Part shown: positions 18,412 through 27,376 of the stretch, in pieces | Position numbering within the stretch: position 1 is the first letter of the stretch | How the letters are laid out: each line of letters starts with the position of its first letter | Origin: Rhizobium sp. ICMP 5592 | GTDB taxonomy: Bacteria; Pseudomonadota; Alphaproteobacteria; Rhizobiales; Rhizobiaceae | Length of the DNA stretch: 64,000 nucleotides | Assembly: GCF_009498525.1 (NCBI RefSeq) | Contig: NZ_QSNT01000004.1 | Coordinates: 124,001-188,000, forward strand | Direction of reading: 5' to 3' | Position numbers and translations under genes: made by a program | Notes under the pieces: generated by a model | Told to the model about the DNA's origin: nothing | Databases searched by the model: none | Seen by the model: only the letters and a program-made list of their open reading frames with translations

Positions 18412-19593
18412 TCATTGGTCGAGATAGCGCTCCGTCAGGCGAGCCCACATGGCGGCCCCGACCGTCAGGCTTTCATCGGCGAAATCATATTTGGCGCTGT
18501 GCAGGATTGCCGAATTGACGCCATTGCCTAGGCGAAGAAAGCTGCCTGGCTTGTGTTCGAGATAGTGGGAGAAATCCTCGCTGCCGGGAATGAGCGTGCA
18601 GGTGCCGACCTTGTCGGCGCCGACGAGCTCTTCGGCAATAACACGGGCAAATTCCGTCTCCTTTTCGGAGTTCACGACCACGGGATGGCCATGCGCGTAA
18701 TCGATGAGAACCTGCGCTCCATATCCTTCCGCCACCGCTTCCGACAATTTCCGGATCCGCGCTTCGAGGAGTTCGCGCACCTTGGGATCGAAAGAGCGGA
18801 TGCTGAGCAGCATCTTTGCGCTTTCCGGAATGACGTTTGCCGCTTCGCCCGCATGGATCGAACCTACGGTGATCACGGCTGTCTGCGTCGGATCGATGCT
18901 GCGGGAAACGACCGACTGCAAGGCAACGACGAGATTGCAGGCGACCACGACGGGATCGATGGTCAGGTGCGGACGCGAGGCATGGCCGCCCTTGCCGGTG
19001 ATGGTGATCTCGGCAGTGTCGGCCGCGGCCATCAGCGGGCCGGAGCGCATCAGCCAGGTGCCCTCGGGCGCGCCGGGATGATTGTGCAGGCCGAAGATCG
19101 CGTCACAGGGAAAGCGCTCGAAAAGACCGTCATCGATCATCGCCTGCGCGCCGCTCTTCGCACCGGCCTCTTCGGCTGGCTGGAAGATGAGGTTCACGGT
19201 ACCGTTGAAGCGACGGGTGCGCGCCAGATATTCGGCCGCGCCGAGCAACATCGTCGTATGGCCATCATGACCGCAGGCATGCATCTTTCCCGGCACATTG
19301 CTGGCATAGGGCTTGCCGGTCTGCTCGTTGATCGGCAGTGCATCCATGTCGGCGCGGATGGCGATGCTCTTCGTGCCCGCGCCAGCCTTCAGGCGGGCGA
19401 CAACACCATGGCCACCGACATTGCGGTGAACTTCGTAGCCCCAGGCCTCCAGCTTCTCAGCCACGAAACGGGCGGTCTCGGCCTCTTCGAAGGAAAGCTC
19501 GGGGTTGGCGTGAAGGTGCTGCCGGATACCGGTGAGTTCGGCTTTCATCGGTTCGAAATCCGAAAGGCGGGCAAAGTCGTTGTCGAGGGTCAT
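18412..19593 (-). CDS. M20-family amidohydrolase (HipO/IAA-amino acid hydrolase type)
   Basis: This 393-residue binuclear metal hydrolase of the M20D group removes N-acyl groups from amino acids. Motifs in order: RQHLHANPELSFEE, RADMDALPINE, HACGHDGHTTMLLGAAE, FQPAEEAGAKSGA and LHNHPGAPEG. The start is uncertain: ATG 19593, ATG 19614 and GTG 19623 are in frame and none has a strong ribosome site; 19593 begins closest to the conserved domain. It is the last gene of the minus operon with a polar amino acid ABC transporter, so it probably hydrolyses an imported N-acyl or conjugated amino acid. Confidence 0.88.
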   Translation of the reverse strand: MTLDNDFARLSDFEPMKAELTGIRQHLHANPELSFEEAETARFVAEKLEAWGYEVHRNVGGHGVVARLKAGAGTKSIAIRADMDALPINEQTGKPYASNVPGKMHACGHDGHTTMLLGAAEYLARTRRFNGTVNLIFQPAEEAGAKSGAQAMIDDGLFERFPCDAIFGLHNHPGAPEGTWLMRSGPLMAAADTAEITITGKGGHASRPHLTIDPVVVACNLVVALQSVVSRSIDPTQTAVITVGSIHAGEAANVIPESAKMLLSIRSFDPKVRELLEARIRKLSEAVAEGYGAQVLIDYAHGHPVVVNSEKETEFARVIAEELVGADKVGTCTLIPGSEDFSHYLEHKPGSFLRLGNGVNSAILHSAKYDFADESLTVGAAMWARLTERYLDQ

Positions 19594-19674
19594 GGCTGTT
19601 CCAGTGGTTTGCATGAGCGGCACGTCAGGCCCGCATGAGGCCGGCGGTCTCGCATCTGATCGGAGACTGTCGCG

Positions 19675-20454
19675 CTAGATGAAGCGCGACAGGAAGCTTC
19701 TGGTTCGCGGATGCTGGGGATTGCCGAGCACATCGTCCGGCCGGCCCTGCTCGACGACCTTGCCGCCATCCATGAACACAACACGGTCGGCCGCCTCGCG
19801 AGCAAAGCCGATCTCATGGGTGACGACGATCATCGTCAGACCCTGCTTGGCCAGATCCCGCATGGTGGCAAGCACCTCGCCGACAAGCTCCGGATCGAGC
19901 GCGGATGTCGGCTCGTCGAAAAGCATCAACGTCGGCTTGATCGCCAGCGCCCGGGCAATCGCCACGCGCTGCTGCTGCCCCCCGGAGAGCTGGCGCGGGT
20001 AATTATCGGCCTTGGCCGAAAGCCCAACCCGATCCAAGAGGACGCGCGCATTCTCGATCGCCTTGGCGCGACTTTCGCCATGGATGCCGACCGGAGCCTC
20101 AATGATGTTCTGCAGCACCGTCATATGCGGATAGAGATTGAACTGCTGGAACACCATGCCGATCTTGCGCCGCTGCAGGGTAATCGCATGGTTGGACAGG
20201 CGCTCCAGCCGGCCCTTGCGAAAGCGATAGCCTATCTGCTCCCCATCCACCTCGATCGATCCGCGATCGATGGCTTCCAGGTGGTTGATGCAACGCAGGA
20301 AGGTCGATTTTCCGGATCCGGACGGTCCAAGAATGACCACCACTTCCCCCGGTGCGACATCGAGATCGATGCCTTTCAGGACTTCAAGATGATCGAAAGA
20401 CTTGTGGACGTTACGAGCCCGCACAAGCGGCGCCACGGTCGCAATCGCGTTCAT
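19675..20454 (-). CDS. Polar amino acid ABC transporter ATPase
   Basis: This 259-residue ABC ATPase is of the GlnQ/HisP type: Walker A GPSGSGKS, signature LSGGQQQR, Walker B LMLFDEPTSALDPE and switch His in VVTHEIGFA. The long insertion between Walker A and Q-loop (QIGYRFRKGRLERLSN) is typical of the polar amino acid group. The start overlaps the permease stop by 4 bp. It powers the uptake system encoded upstream. Confidence 0.94.
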   Translation of the reverse strand: MNAIATVAPLVRARNVHKSFDHLEVLKGIDLDVAPGEVVVILGPSGSGKSTFLRCINHLEAIDRGSIEVDGEQIGYRFRKGRLERLSNHAITLQRRKIGMVFQQFNLYPHMTVLQNIIEAPVGIHGESRAKAIENARVLLDRVGLSAKADNYPRQLSGGQQQRVAIARALAIKPTLMLFDEPTSALDPELVGEVLATMRDLAKQGLTMIVVTHEIGFAREAADRVVFMDGGKVVEQGRPDDVLGNPQHPRTRSFLSRFI

Positions 20455-21410
20455 TGGCCTGCCTCCTGTGCTACCAGCTGGGACGGGGTCGGTGCAGCCA
20501 GCGCGATTTCCTTCACAGGCTTGGCACCGCCGGAACGGCGCTCACCACGACCATAATAACGCTCGATATAGCTCTGGCCGACATTCAGCACCGAGGTGAT
20601 CAGCAGGTACCAAATGACGGCGACCAGCAGCATCGGCACGACTTCGAAGGTGCGATTATAGATCGACTGGACCGAATAGAGCAGATCCGCCATGGCGATG
20701 ACGCTGACGAGCGAAGTCGCCTTGATCATGCTGATCAACTGATTGCCGGTGGGCGGCACGATCGAGCGCATGGCCTGTGGGATGATGATGCGGCTGAGCG
20801 CGCGCGCGCGTGTCATGCCGAAGGCTTCGGCCGTCTCGAACTGGCCCTTGTCGACGGAGAGCAGGCCGCCGCGGATGATCTCCGCCATATAGGCAGCCTC
20901 ATTCAGCGCTAGGCCGGCGATTGCCGCTGTCATCGGGCTGATGACCGAATTCGTATCCCAGCTCACGAAGGTCGGGCCGAAAGGAATACCGATCGATAAG
21001 GTGGGAAACAGGGTCGAAAGATTGTACCAGAAGATCAGCTGGACCAGCAGCGGCGTGCCGCGGAAGAACCAGATGAAAAGGGAGGCCAGCGAATTCGCCA
21101 GACGGTCCTTCGACAATCTGGCGATTGCCAGCAGCAGGCCGAGCACGATACCGAACGCCATGGCAACGACTGTCAGGCCCAGCGACACGTAGAGGCCGCT
21201 GATGACGGTCGGATCGAAGAAATAATGCGCCACGACCGACCAGCCGAAATTCTCGTTGCCGGCGACCGACCAGGCGAAATAGGCCGCAATCGCCAACGTC
21301 ATGACCCAGGCCGCCAGACGGTCCAACGGAAAAGGGTTATGGGCGTTGGCCACATCCCTGGCATTCGCATCGCCATCCGGCGATGCGATCTTGTCGGCCG
21401 CCGTACTCAT
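20451..21410 (-). CDS. Polar amino acid ABC permease
   Basis: This 319-residue inner-membrane permease of the HisMQ type has an N-terminal helix after a charged tail, then IVLGLLLAIARLSKDRLAN, FIWFFRGTPLLVQLIFWY and the coupling loop EAFGMTRARALSRIIIPQAMRSIVPPTGNQLISMIKAT. Only one permease gene is present, so the channel is probably a homodimer. It overlaps the binding-protein gene by 4 bp. Confidence 0.93.
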   Translation of the reverse strand: MSTAADKIASPDGDANARDVANAHNPFPLDRLAAWVMTLAIAAYFAWSVAGNENFGWSVVAHYFFDPTVISGLYVSLGLTVVAMAFGIVLGLLLAIARLSKDRLANSLASLFIWFFRGTPLLVQLIFWYNLSTLFPTLSIGIPFGPTFVSWDTNSVISPMTAAIAGLALNEAAYMAEIIRGGLLSVDKGQFETAEAFGMTRARALSRIIIPQAMRSIVPPTGNQLISMIKATSLVSVIAMADLLYSVQSIYNRTFEVVPMLLVAVIWYLLITSVLNVGQSYIERYYGRGERRSGGAKPVKEIALAAPTPSQLVAQEAGQ

Positions 21411-22297
21411 TTCGGCAACGTCCCGCCAAGGTTGATGCCCGGCTCCTTGATCATGTTGTTCTCAAGGCCCCACTTCTTCATGATCGCGGCATAGGTGCCA
21501 TTGTCCATCAGAAGTCTGACGGCATCCCGCAGCACCGGACCAAGCGGCGATCCCTTCGGCACCACGGCACCCTGGTATAGATCCTCGAAGCCATTCTTCT
21601 GGCCGACGCCCGTCAGTTCAAGCTGGCCGTTTGCCTGCGAAACGAAATAGGTAAGCGGCGCCTGCGACGAGAAGAACGCATCCGACCGCTTGGACCGGAC
21701 GGCGAGGATAGAGCTCGGCTGATCGGTAAAGGACTGAACCTCGATTGCCCCCTTGCCGTCGGTCTTGCACTTCTCCGCCTGGACCTGGATGACCCTCTCG
21801 GCAGAACCGCCCGCCATGACGGCAATGCGCTTGCCGCAGGCGGTATCAAGCGATGTGATGCCTTTCGGATTGCCCTTCTGGACGGAGAAGACAACGAATT
21901 CCTGAACCCAGTCGACGAAATCATTCGCCTCTTCGCGGCTCTTGAAATCGCCCACCGGGCCGAAGGCGAATTGATAGCGACCGGAATTGATGCCGGCGAG
22001 CAAGGCGGGCAAACCGCCGACAGTCTCATGCGCGATCTTCACGCCGAGCACTTCGCCGATGGCATCGGTCAGATCGGCGCTGGCGCCGGTCAGTTCGGTG
22101 CCGGTGACGATCTCATAAGGAGGAAACGAACCGTTGTTGACGGAAATCATCTTGCCGGCCGTGCGGATGCTCTCGGGTAGTTTGGCCCGCAACTCTTCGT
22201 TCACCGACAGCTTCGGAAGGCCGGCATCCTGCGCGAGCGCGGCACTGGAGATCATCAGGCTTGCCAGGGCAAGGTAAGTTATTTTCTTAAACGACAT
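21407..22297 (-). CDS. Polar amino acid ABC substrate-binding protein
   Basis: This 296-residue periplasmic SBP_bac_3 protein starts with a Sec signal (KKITYLALASLMISSAALAQ). The mature domain has FPPYEIVTGTELTGASADLTDAIGEVLG and PLGPVLRDAVRLLMDNGTYAAIMKKWG, hallmarks of this fold. It is the ligand-recognition component of the ABC system downstream. The ligand may be an amino acid or opine-like compound; the hydrolase at the operon end hints at a conjugate. Confidence 0.93.
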   Translation of the reverse strand: MSFKKITYLALASLMISSAALAQDAGLPKLSVNEELRAKLPESIRTAGKMISVNNGSFPPYEIVTGTELTGASADLTDAIGEVLGVKIAHETVGGLPALLAGINSGRYQFAFGPVGDFKSREEANDFVDWVQEFVVFSVQKGNPKGITSLDTACGKRIAVMAGGSAERVIQVQAEKCKTDGKGAIEVQSFTDQPSSILAVRSKRSDAFFSSQAPLTYFVSQANGQLELTGVGQKNGFEDLYQGAVVPKGSPLGPVLRDAVRLLMDNGTYAAIMKKWGLENNMIKEPGINLGGTLPK

Positions 22298-22332
22298 GCA
22301 CGTTCCCCTTTTTTTGATTGTATTCCTGCCTT

Positions 22333-23325
22333 TCAGCCGGCAGCCTTGGTGTCGATGCGGCTGCCATCGGTGTCGAACTGAAAGAGCTCTTCCGGCGTCA
22401 ACAGCCGGGGCAGGATACCCTGCACATGCAGCTCGTTAGCGAAATCATGGATCATGCCGCGATTGACCGCAAAGCCGCTCGCATCCCAGCCCTGCGGCAG
22501 CTCGACCGAAGACTTCAGAAGTTCATCGAACATCCAGGGCGTGGTCTCGGCATATTTACGCCGTTTGCTCAGCCACATACGCTGGGATTCGTCGATCAGT
22601 GCGCTGAGTTCGGCAATCACCCAGGGATGTTCGGCAACGAAATCGGCCTTCAGGCCGATGAGATGCATACCGGGGACATAGCCGACCTCGTCGAAATATC
22701 GACGCTCGGCACCGCGAAAATCGGAAAGCACCTGCCGGAAGGGCGAAGCCTCCGCAAAATAGCCGTCCGGCATGAACGGCGTGAAGATCGCGTCCAGTTC
22801 GCCATCCCTCAAAAGGTCGACCATGGGCCGCTCGCCGGGCGCGGCCTCGATACGGCCGGGACGGCCGAAGCCGTCGAGACGATCGACGATCGGATGCGCC
22901 TCGGTTAGGCGCCCCGCATACCACATGGCATCCTCGACGCCGACGCCCTCGCGGCGAAGTGCTGCCCGCGTCCAGGTATTGCCGGAATCGCGCCAGCCGG
23001 TGACACCGATGCGCTTGCCCGCCAGATGACCAAACTCCGCAATGGGGCTGCCTTTCGTTGTGATGACGCAGCGGTGACGAAAACCGCGCATGATGAAATT
23101 CGGAATACCCACGACACTTTCGTCGCCATCGATGCGAAGCTGCGTGTAGCGGCTGAACGACATTTCCGCCGCATCATAGGCGTCGCTCTTTCCGACATGC
23201 GAAACCAGGGTACCGATCCTGTCCACCTTGATGTCGAGCTTTGGCGAAGAGACGTCGCCGAGGACAAGCGGCGTCATGTAGTCCCAGTCACGAAGGGCAA
23301 GGCGGAGAGTCAAAGGCATGGACAT
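22333..23325 (-). CDS. 4,5-dihydroxyphthalate decarboxylase-like / periplasmic-binding-fold protein
   Basis: This 330-residue protein begins MSMPLTLRLALRDWDYMTPL with no export signal. Segments YDAAEMSFSRYTQLRIDGDE, LAGKRIGVTGWRDSGNTW and GELDAIFTPFMPDGYF match the group annotated 4,5-dihydroxyphthalate decarboxylase (Pht5), which has the type-II binding-protein fold. It heads the amino acid ABC operon and faces the MocR-type regulator. It may be a cytoplasmic enzyme acting on an imported aromatic or acidic compound, or a cytoplasmic ligand sensor; I cannot decide which. Confidence 0.7.
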   Translation of the reverse strand: MSMPLTLRLALRDWDYMTPLVLGDVSSPKLDIKVDRIGTLVSHVGKSDAYDAAEMSFSRYTQLRIDGDESVVGIPNFIMRGFRHRCVITTKGSPIAEFGHLAGKRIGVTGWRDSGNTWTRAALRREGVGVEDAMWYAGRLTEAHPIVDRLDGFGRPGRIEAAPGERPMVDLLRDGELDAIFTPFMPDGYFAEASPFRQVLSDFRGAERRYFDEVGYVPGMHLIGLKADFVAEHPWVIAELSALIDESQRMWLSKRRKYAETTPWMFDELLKSSVELPQGWDASGFAVNRGMIHDFANELHVQGILPRLLTPEELFQFDTDGSRIDTKAAG

Positions 23326-23358
23326 TCACTCGCTGAAATCTTGTTTTCAAAGTGAATA

Positions 23359-23404
23359 AATGTTCAAATGGAGCCGATCAAATGTTATTACGTTATTGAA
23401 CATT
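23359..23404. promoter_or_regulatory. Candidate operator in MocR divergent region
   Basis: AATGTTCAA (23359-23367) and TTGAACATT (23396-23404) form a perfect 9-bp inverted repeat with a 28-base AT-rich spacer, directly between the divergent genes at 23325 and 23420. MocR/PdxR-type proteins bind spaced repeats near their own promoter, so this is a good candidate site. Confidence 0.5.
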
Positions 23405-23419
23405 AAAAATGGCGCGGAA

Positions 23420-24748
23420 ATGAGCGAAGACAAAAATGCGGGGTGGTTTGCTGAAAAATTAAGCGACAGGACCATTCGGGGAATCGCCATCGGGACCAGT
23501 GCGCTGATCCGCGCCGGCGCCCTACCGGTCGGCACGAAGCTGCCGCCCATCCGTGATCTCGCCTTCGCGCTCGGCATCAGCCCCGCCACCATCTCGGAAG
23601 CCTGGAGCGAACTCAGGCGCCAGAAGATCATCAGCGGGCGAGGCCGCAATGGCACCTGGGTCAGCGGCGATCGCTTCGTCGCCAAACCGGCGCGACTGGC
23701 AAGCAACGGACATTACGGCGAGGACGTCCTCGACCTCACCGCTGCTGTACCGGACGTCAGCCTGCTCCCGAAGCTCGCGGAAGCAATGGCCTACGGTGCC
23801 TCGGCGGAAAACCTCAACAGCTATGAACGCAACCGCATCCTGCCGGAGCTGGAGGCGGCGATGCGCAAGACCTGGCCTTACGAGCCGGAAGCGTTTCTCG
23901 CGACGAATGGCGGCTACAACGCCGTCTATACGCTGGCGCATGCCCTGATCGCGCCAGGCGAAACGGTCGCCATCGAAGACCCGACGGGCATGCGCCTTCT
24001 GGATATTTTCGAAGATCGCGGCGCGCGTGTCATCCCCGTACAATGCGATTCCGAAGGCCCCCTGCCTTCATCATTACAAGCGGCGATGGAACATCGGCCT
24101 GTAGCCTTCATCTTCCAGCCGCGCCTGCATTCGGTCACCGGCCAAACCGTCAGCCGCCAGCGCATGGACGCTCTGGAGCGCATCCTTAGAGACACCGATA
24201 CGCTGATCGTCGAGGATGACGGCATGGGCGATATCTCCGCCGCGCCGCGCCATTCGCTGGGGCACCGTTTTCCCGATCGGGTGATCCACATCTTCTCTTT
24301 TTCGAAGACGCACGGGCCGGACCTGCGTCTCGCCGTGCTCTCAAGCTCGCGGGCAATCGTCGAACAGATCCAGTCTTACCGGAGCTTCAGCGCCGGCTGG
24401 ACGAGCCGCATCCTGCAAGCTGCAACCGCCTGGCTGCTGCGTGACGAGGCAACCCAGGACACGGTACAACGCGCACGCGCCATCTATCAAAACCGACGCG
24501 ACATCCTTGTCGGCGCCCTGCGAGACAGGGGCGTCGACGCCGCACAGGGACACGGCCTTTGCGCCTGGATTCCCGTCACATCCGAGCCCTTCGCAATGGT
24601 GACCTTGGCCGCGCGGGGCATTGCCGTTCATCCCGGCGCGAAGTTCTCCAACCTGCCGAGCAATCACCTGCGTGTTGCAACTGCCACCCTCTCCAACCGT
24701 TGCGAGGAGGTTGCAAACTCGATTGCGCTATCCGCCATCTATGACTGA
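23420..24748 (+). CDS. MocR-type regulator (GntR winged helix fused to aminotransferase domain)
   Basis: This 442-residue protein has a short N-terminal GntR helix-turn-helix (GTKLPPIRDLAFALGISPAT, then ISEAWSELRRQKII) and a class-I aminotransferase-like domain (LATNGGYNAVYTLAHALIAP, VEDDGMGDIS, SFSKTHGPDLRLAVLSS). The PLP-binding lysine is expected in IFSFSKTHGPDLR and is present (Lys in SFSKT). I start it at ATG 23420 because the upstream ATG 23360 lies inside the inverted repeat. It is divergent from the amino acid ABC operon and probably controls it. Its last 10 bp overlap the convergent methyltransferase gene. Confidence 0.88.
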   Translation: MSEDKNAGWFAEKLSDRTIRGIAIGTSALIRAGALPVGTKLPPIRDLAFALGISPATISEAWSELRRQKIISGRGRNGTWVSGDRFVAKPARLASNGHYGEDVLDLTAAVPDVSLLPKLAEAMAYGASAENLNSYERNRILPELEAAMRKTWPYEPEAFLATNGGYNAVYTLAHALIAPGETVAIEDPTGMRLLDIFEDRGARVIPVQCDSEGPLPSSLQAAMEHRPVAFIFQPRLHSVTGQTVSRQRMDALERILRDTDTLIVEDDGMGDISAAPRHSLGHRFPDRVIHIFSFSKTHGPDLRLAVLSSSRAIVEQIQSYRSFSAGWTSRILQAATAWLLRDEATQDTVQRARAIYQNRRDILVGALRDRGVDAAQGHGLCAWIPVTSEPFAMVTLAARGIAVHPGAKFSNLPSNHLRVATATLSNRCEEVANSIALSAIYD

Positions 24749-25518
24749 GGCCGCGTGCAACAAAGGACGAAACGCCGATAAAGCAGCGTCCGCAGCCGAT
24801 TTCTCAGATTGGCGGTCTGTCGCTGGGCAGCGGCGATCGGTAGGTGGGAACCGATCTCTATGCCATCGAAGCCTGCGGCTTCGATCAGCGGCACAAGCCT
24901 TTCCACGGTGAGGCCGGCGCCGAACGGCAATCGTCCCATGATGCTCTGATGCCGGTCGCTCATGGCGCCGTCATAGTGTGGATCGATCCCGGCCACGCGG
25001 TCGATCAGGCCGATGGCGAAAGAAGCGAACCGTCCGACAAGCGTGGGCTTTGCCCAATCACCGTCGAAGATCAGCAGTTTTCCGCCTGGCTTCAGAACCC
25101 GATACCAGTCCGCAAACGCCTGATCTGGTTCCGTCAGCGTCCAGACAAGATGACGGCAGACGACGGCGTCGTAACGCTCATCCGGCTCCATCGTCCGTTC
25201 CGCATCGGCGAGGATGAAACGCACGCCCTGCCGCCTGGCATGTTTGCGGCGCGCAACTGCAAGCATCGCCTCGGAGAAATCGAGCGCCGTCACCTGATGC
25301 CCAAGGGAGAGCAGCACGTTGGTCACCTCGCCAGTGCCGCAGGCAAGCTCCAGCACTTTCAACGGGTCGCTACCAAGACCGCGCTGAACCGCAGCAGCCC
25401 AGGCATTCAGCTCCGGCCCAGGGGGAATGCGATGGCCGAAGGCGAGGTCGAAAGTCCTGGATCGTTCCGACCAGTATTCGCGGATATCTTCCTTCAGATG
25501 GTGATTGCGGCCCTGCAT
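24739..25518 (-). CDS. Class I SAM-dependent methyltransferase
   Basis: This 259-residue methyltransferase has the SAM-binding motif LELACGTGEVT (about residue 56), the acidic residue after beta-2 (ALDFSEAM), the motif VVCRHLVWTL and the post-motif YRVLKPGGKLLIFDGDW. It is the last gene of the riboswitch-controlled corrinoid/metal-chelate ABC operon; only 2 bp separate it from the ATPase gene. No substrate can be read from the sequence; a role in modifying the imported ligand, or in its lower-ligand chemistry, is possible but unproven. Confidence 0.85.
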   Translation of the reverse strand: MQGRNHHLKEDIREYWSERSRTFDLAFGHRIPPGPELNAWAAAVQRGLGSDPLKVLELACGTGEVTNVLLSLGHQVTALDFSEAMLAVARRKHARRQGVRFILADAERTMEPDERYDAVVCRHLVWTLTEPDQAFADWYRVLKPGGKLLIFDGDWAKPTLVGRFASFAIGLIDRVAGIDPHYDGAMSDRHQSIMGRLPFGAGLTVERLVPLIEAAGFDGIEIGSHLPIAAAQRQTANLRNRLRTLLYRRFVLCCTRPQS

Positions 25519-25520
25519 GC

Positions 25521-26351
25521 TTACGATGCCCTGACCTTGGCACCTTCGGGCTGAGTATCATCGATCACCCGCAAAGGGCGGCGCGCAAGGGCCGTCGCTC
25601 GGTAGCGGATCAAGCAACCGCCGTCGCTGTCATGTTCCACCTCGACATCCACGCCGAACACATCGCGGATGCATTCAGCCGTCAGCACCTCACGCGGCGT
25701 ACCGAGCGCCACCAACCGCCCGCCGTTCATGACGGCGAGCCGATCGCAGAACATGGCGGCATGGTTGAGATCGTGCAGGGCCGCGACCACGGTCAGATCC
25801 TGCCGGCGCACGAGATCCAGCAAGCCGATCTGATGGCCGATATCGAGATGGTTCGTCGGCTCGTCAAGGAGCAGGATCTTTGGCTGCTGCGCAAGCGCGC
25901 GGCCAATGTGCAGCCGTTGGCGTTCTCCACCTGAAAGCGTGTGCCACAGCCGGCCGGAAAGATGGAGCATGTCGACATTGGCAAGGGCAGCCTCGACAAT
26001 GGCATCATCCTTCGCCGACCAGGGCGATAACGCGCCCAGATAGGGCGTGCGGCCGAGTTCAACGGCCTGTCTGGCCGTAATCCGCTCACCGGTCTCCGCC
26101 TGTTGCTCCACCAGGGCCAGACGCCGGGAGAGTTCGCGCCGTCCGAGAGAGCGGATCGGCGTGCCGTCCACAAGGATCTCGCCGGTCTTCGGGCTGCGGA
26201 TGCCGGACAGCATCATCATCAGGCTGGTCTTGCCCGAACCGTTCGGCCCGATGATGCCGAGAAACTCGCCGGTGCGGACGTCCAGCGATATGTCCCGAAC
26301 GATAGCTTGCCCGCCGGCATTCCACGAAACATTCCTTGCCGACAGGGTCAT
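25521..26351 (-). CDS. FecE/BtuD-type ABC transporter ATPase
   Basis: This 276-residue protein has Walker A GPNGSGKTS, signature LSGGERQRLHIGRAL, Walker B ILLLDEPTNHLD and the switch LHDLNHAAMFCD. These mark the iron-chelate/cobalamin (FecCD/BtuCD) ABC family. The start overlaps the permease stop by 4 bp. With the cobalamin riboswitch upstream, the system most likely imports cobalamin or another corrinoid, although siderophore ATPases look alike. Confidence 0.92.
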   Translation of the reverse strand: MTLSARNVSWNAGGQAIVRDISLDVRTGEFLGIIGPNGSGKTSLMMMLSGIRSPKTGEILVDGTPIRSLGRRELSRRLALVEQQAETGERITARQAVELGRTPYLGALSPWSAKDDAIVEAALANVDMLHLSGRLWHTLSGGERQRLHIGRALAQQPKILLLDEPTNHLDIGHQIGLLDLVRRQDLTVVAALHDLNHAAMFCDRLAVMNGGRLVALGTPREVLTAECIRDVFGVDVEVEHDSDGGCLIRYRATALARRPLRVIDDTQPEGAKVRAS

Positions 26352-27376
26352 GCATGTGCCCTTTTCTGGCTCAAAATCAAGGCGAAAGCGGGCGCGCCGA
26401 CAAGAGCGGTGATCACCCCGATCGGCAGGACCTGACCGTGGATCAGGGTGCGCGACAGGACGTCGGCCGCGATCATGAAGATGGCGCCGATCAGGGCCGC
26501 TGCCGGCAGAAGCACGCCATGACGGACACCCACCAGCATTCGCGCCGCATGCGGGATGACCAGCCCGACAAAGCCGATGGAGCCGACGATCGACACCATG
26601 ACGGCGGTCATCATCGCGGATGTGCCGACGAGGACGAGATAGGTGCGGCGCACCGAAATGCCGAGCGAGGCGGCCGATTCCACACCGAAGGTAAACGCAT
26701 CGAGCGATCGGGCATGCCAGAGGCAGATGACGAGCCCCAATAGCGCGGCCGGAATTGCCAGCCAGGCATCAGACCAGCGCACTCCGGAGAGATTGCCAAG
26801 CAGCCAGAACATGATGCCGCGCGCCTGTTCGGCAGTCGCAGCCTTGGTGACGATGAAGGAGGTGAGCGCGTTGAAAAGCTGCGAGCCCACGACCCCCGCC
26901 AGAATGATCGCGGCCGTTCCGCGCCCCGCTCTGACGGCCAACAAGGCAACGAGAGCGAAGGCGACGAGCGCACCGAGGAAAGCCCCCATCGGCATCGTCA
27001 GGACGCCTGCGCCCAGACCGAGGATCGCGACACCGACCGCGCCGGTGGAGGCGCCGGCGGAGATGCCGAGGATGTATGGATCGGCCAGCGGATTACGCAA
27101 CAGCGATTGCAGCACGACGCCGGACAGGGCAAGTGCCGCCCCGCAAGAGGCTCCAACGACCGCGCGGCTCAACCGATAGCTCCAGACGATCCCCTCATCG
27201 ATCGGCTCGAGCGGGTAACCGGCGCCCCAAAGCCGATTGGCCACGGTCTTGGCGACAGTTTCGAACGGGATCGAAGTCTCGCCGATCGCCGCGCCCAGCC
27301 AGAGCGCGGCAACAAGAATGGCGAGCGCCAAGGCGATTGTACCCGTTCGCCCGATCGATGAAAGAGCGCGGCTCAC
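26348..27376 (-). CDS. FecCD/BtuC-type ABC permease
   Basis: This 342-residue permease has about ten membrane helices and BtuC/FecCD landmarks: VANRLWGAGYPLEPIDEGIVWSYR, LSRAVVGASCGAALALSGVVLQ, LLRNPLADPYILGISAGAS and GSIGFVGLVIPHAARMLVG. The start is GTG 27376, overlapping the upstream stop (GTGA), which indicates translational coupling; a longer in-frame extension to 27640 would overlap the binding protein and encode unlikely sequence. Confidence 0.9.
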   Translation of the reverse strand: MSRALSSIGRTGTIALALAILVAALWLGAAIGETSIPFETVAKTVANRLWGAGYPLEPIDEGIVWSYRLSRAVVGASCGAALALSGVVLQSLLRNPLADPYILGISAGASTGAVGVAILGLGAGVLTMPMGAFLGALVAFALVALLAVRAGRGTAAIILAGVVGSQLFNALTSFIVTKAATAEQARGIMFWLLGNLSGVRWSDAWLAIPAALLGLVICLWHARSLDAFTFGVESAASLGISVRRTYLVLVGTSAMMTAVMVSIVGSIGFVGLVIPHAARMLVGVRHGVLLPAAALIGAIFMIAADVLSRTLIHGQVLPIGVITALVGAPAFALILSQKRAHA

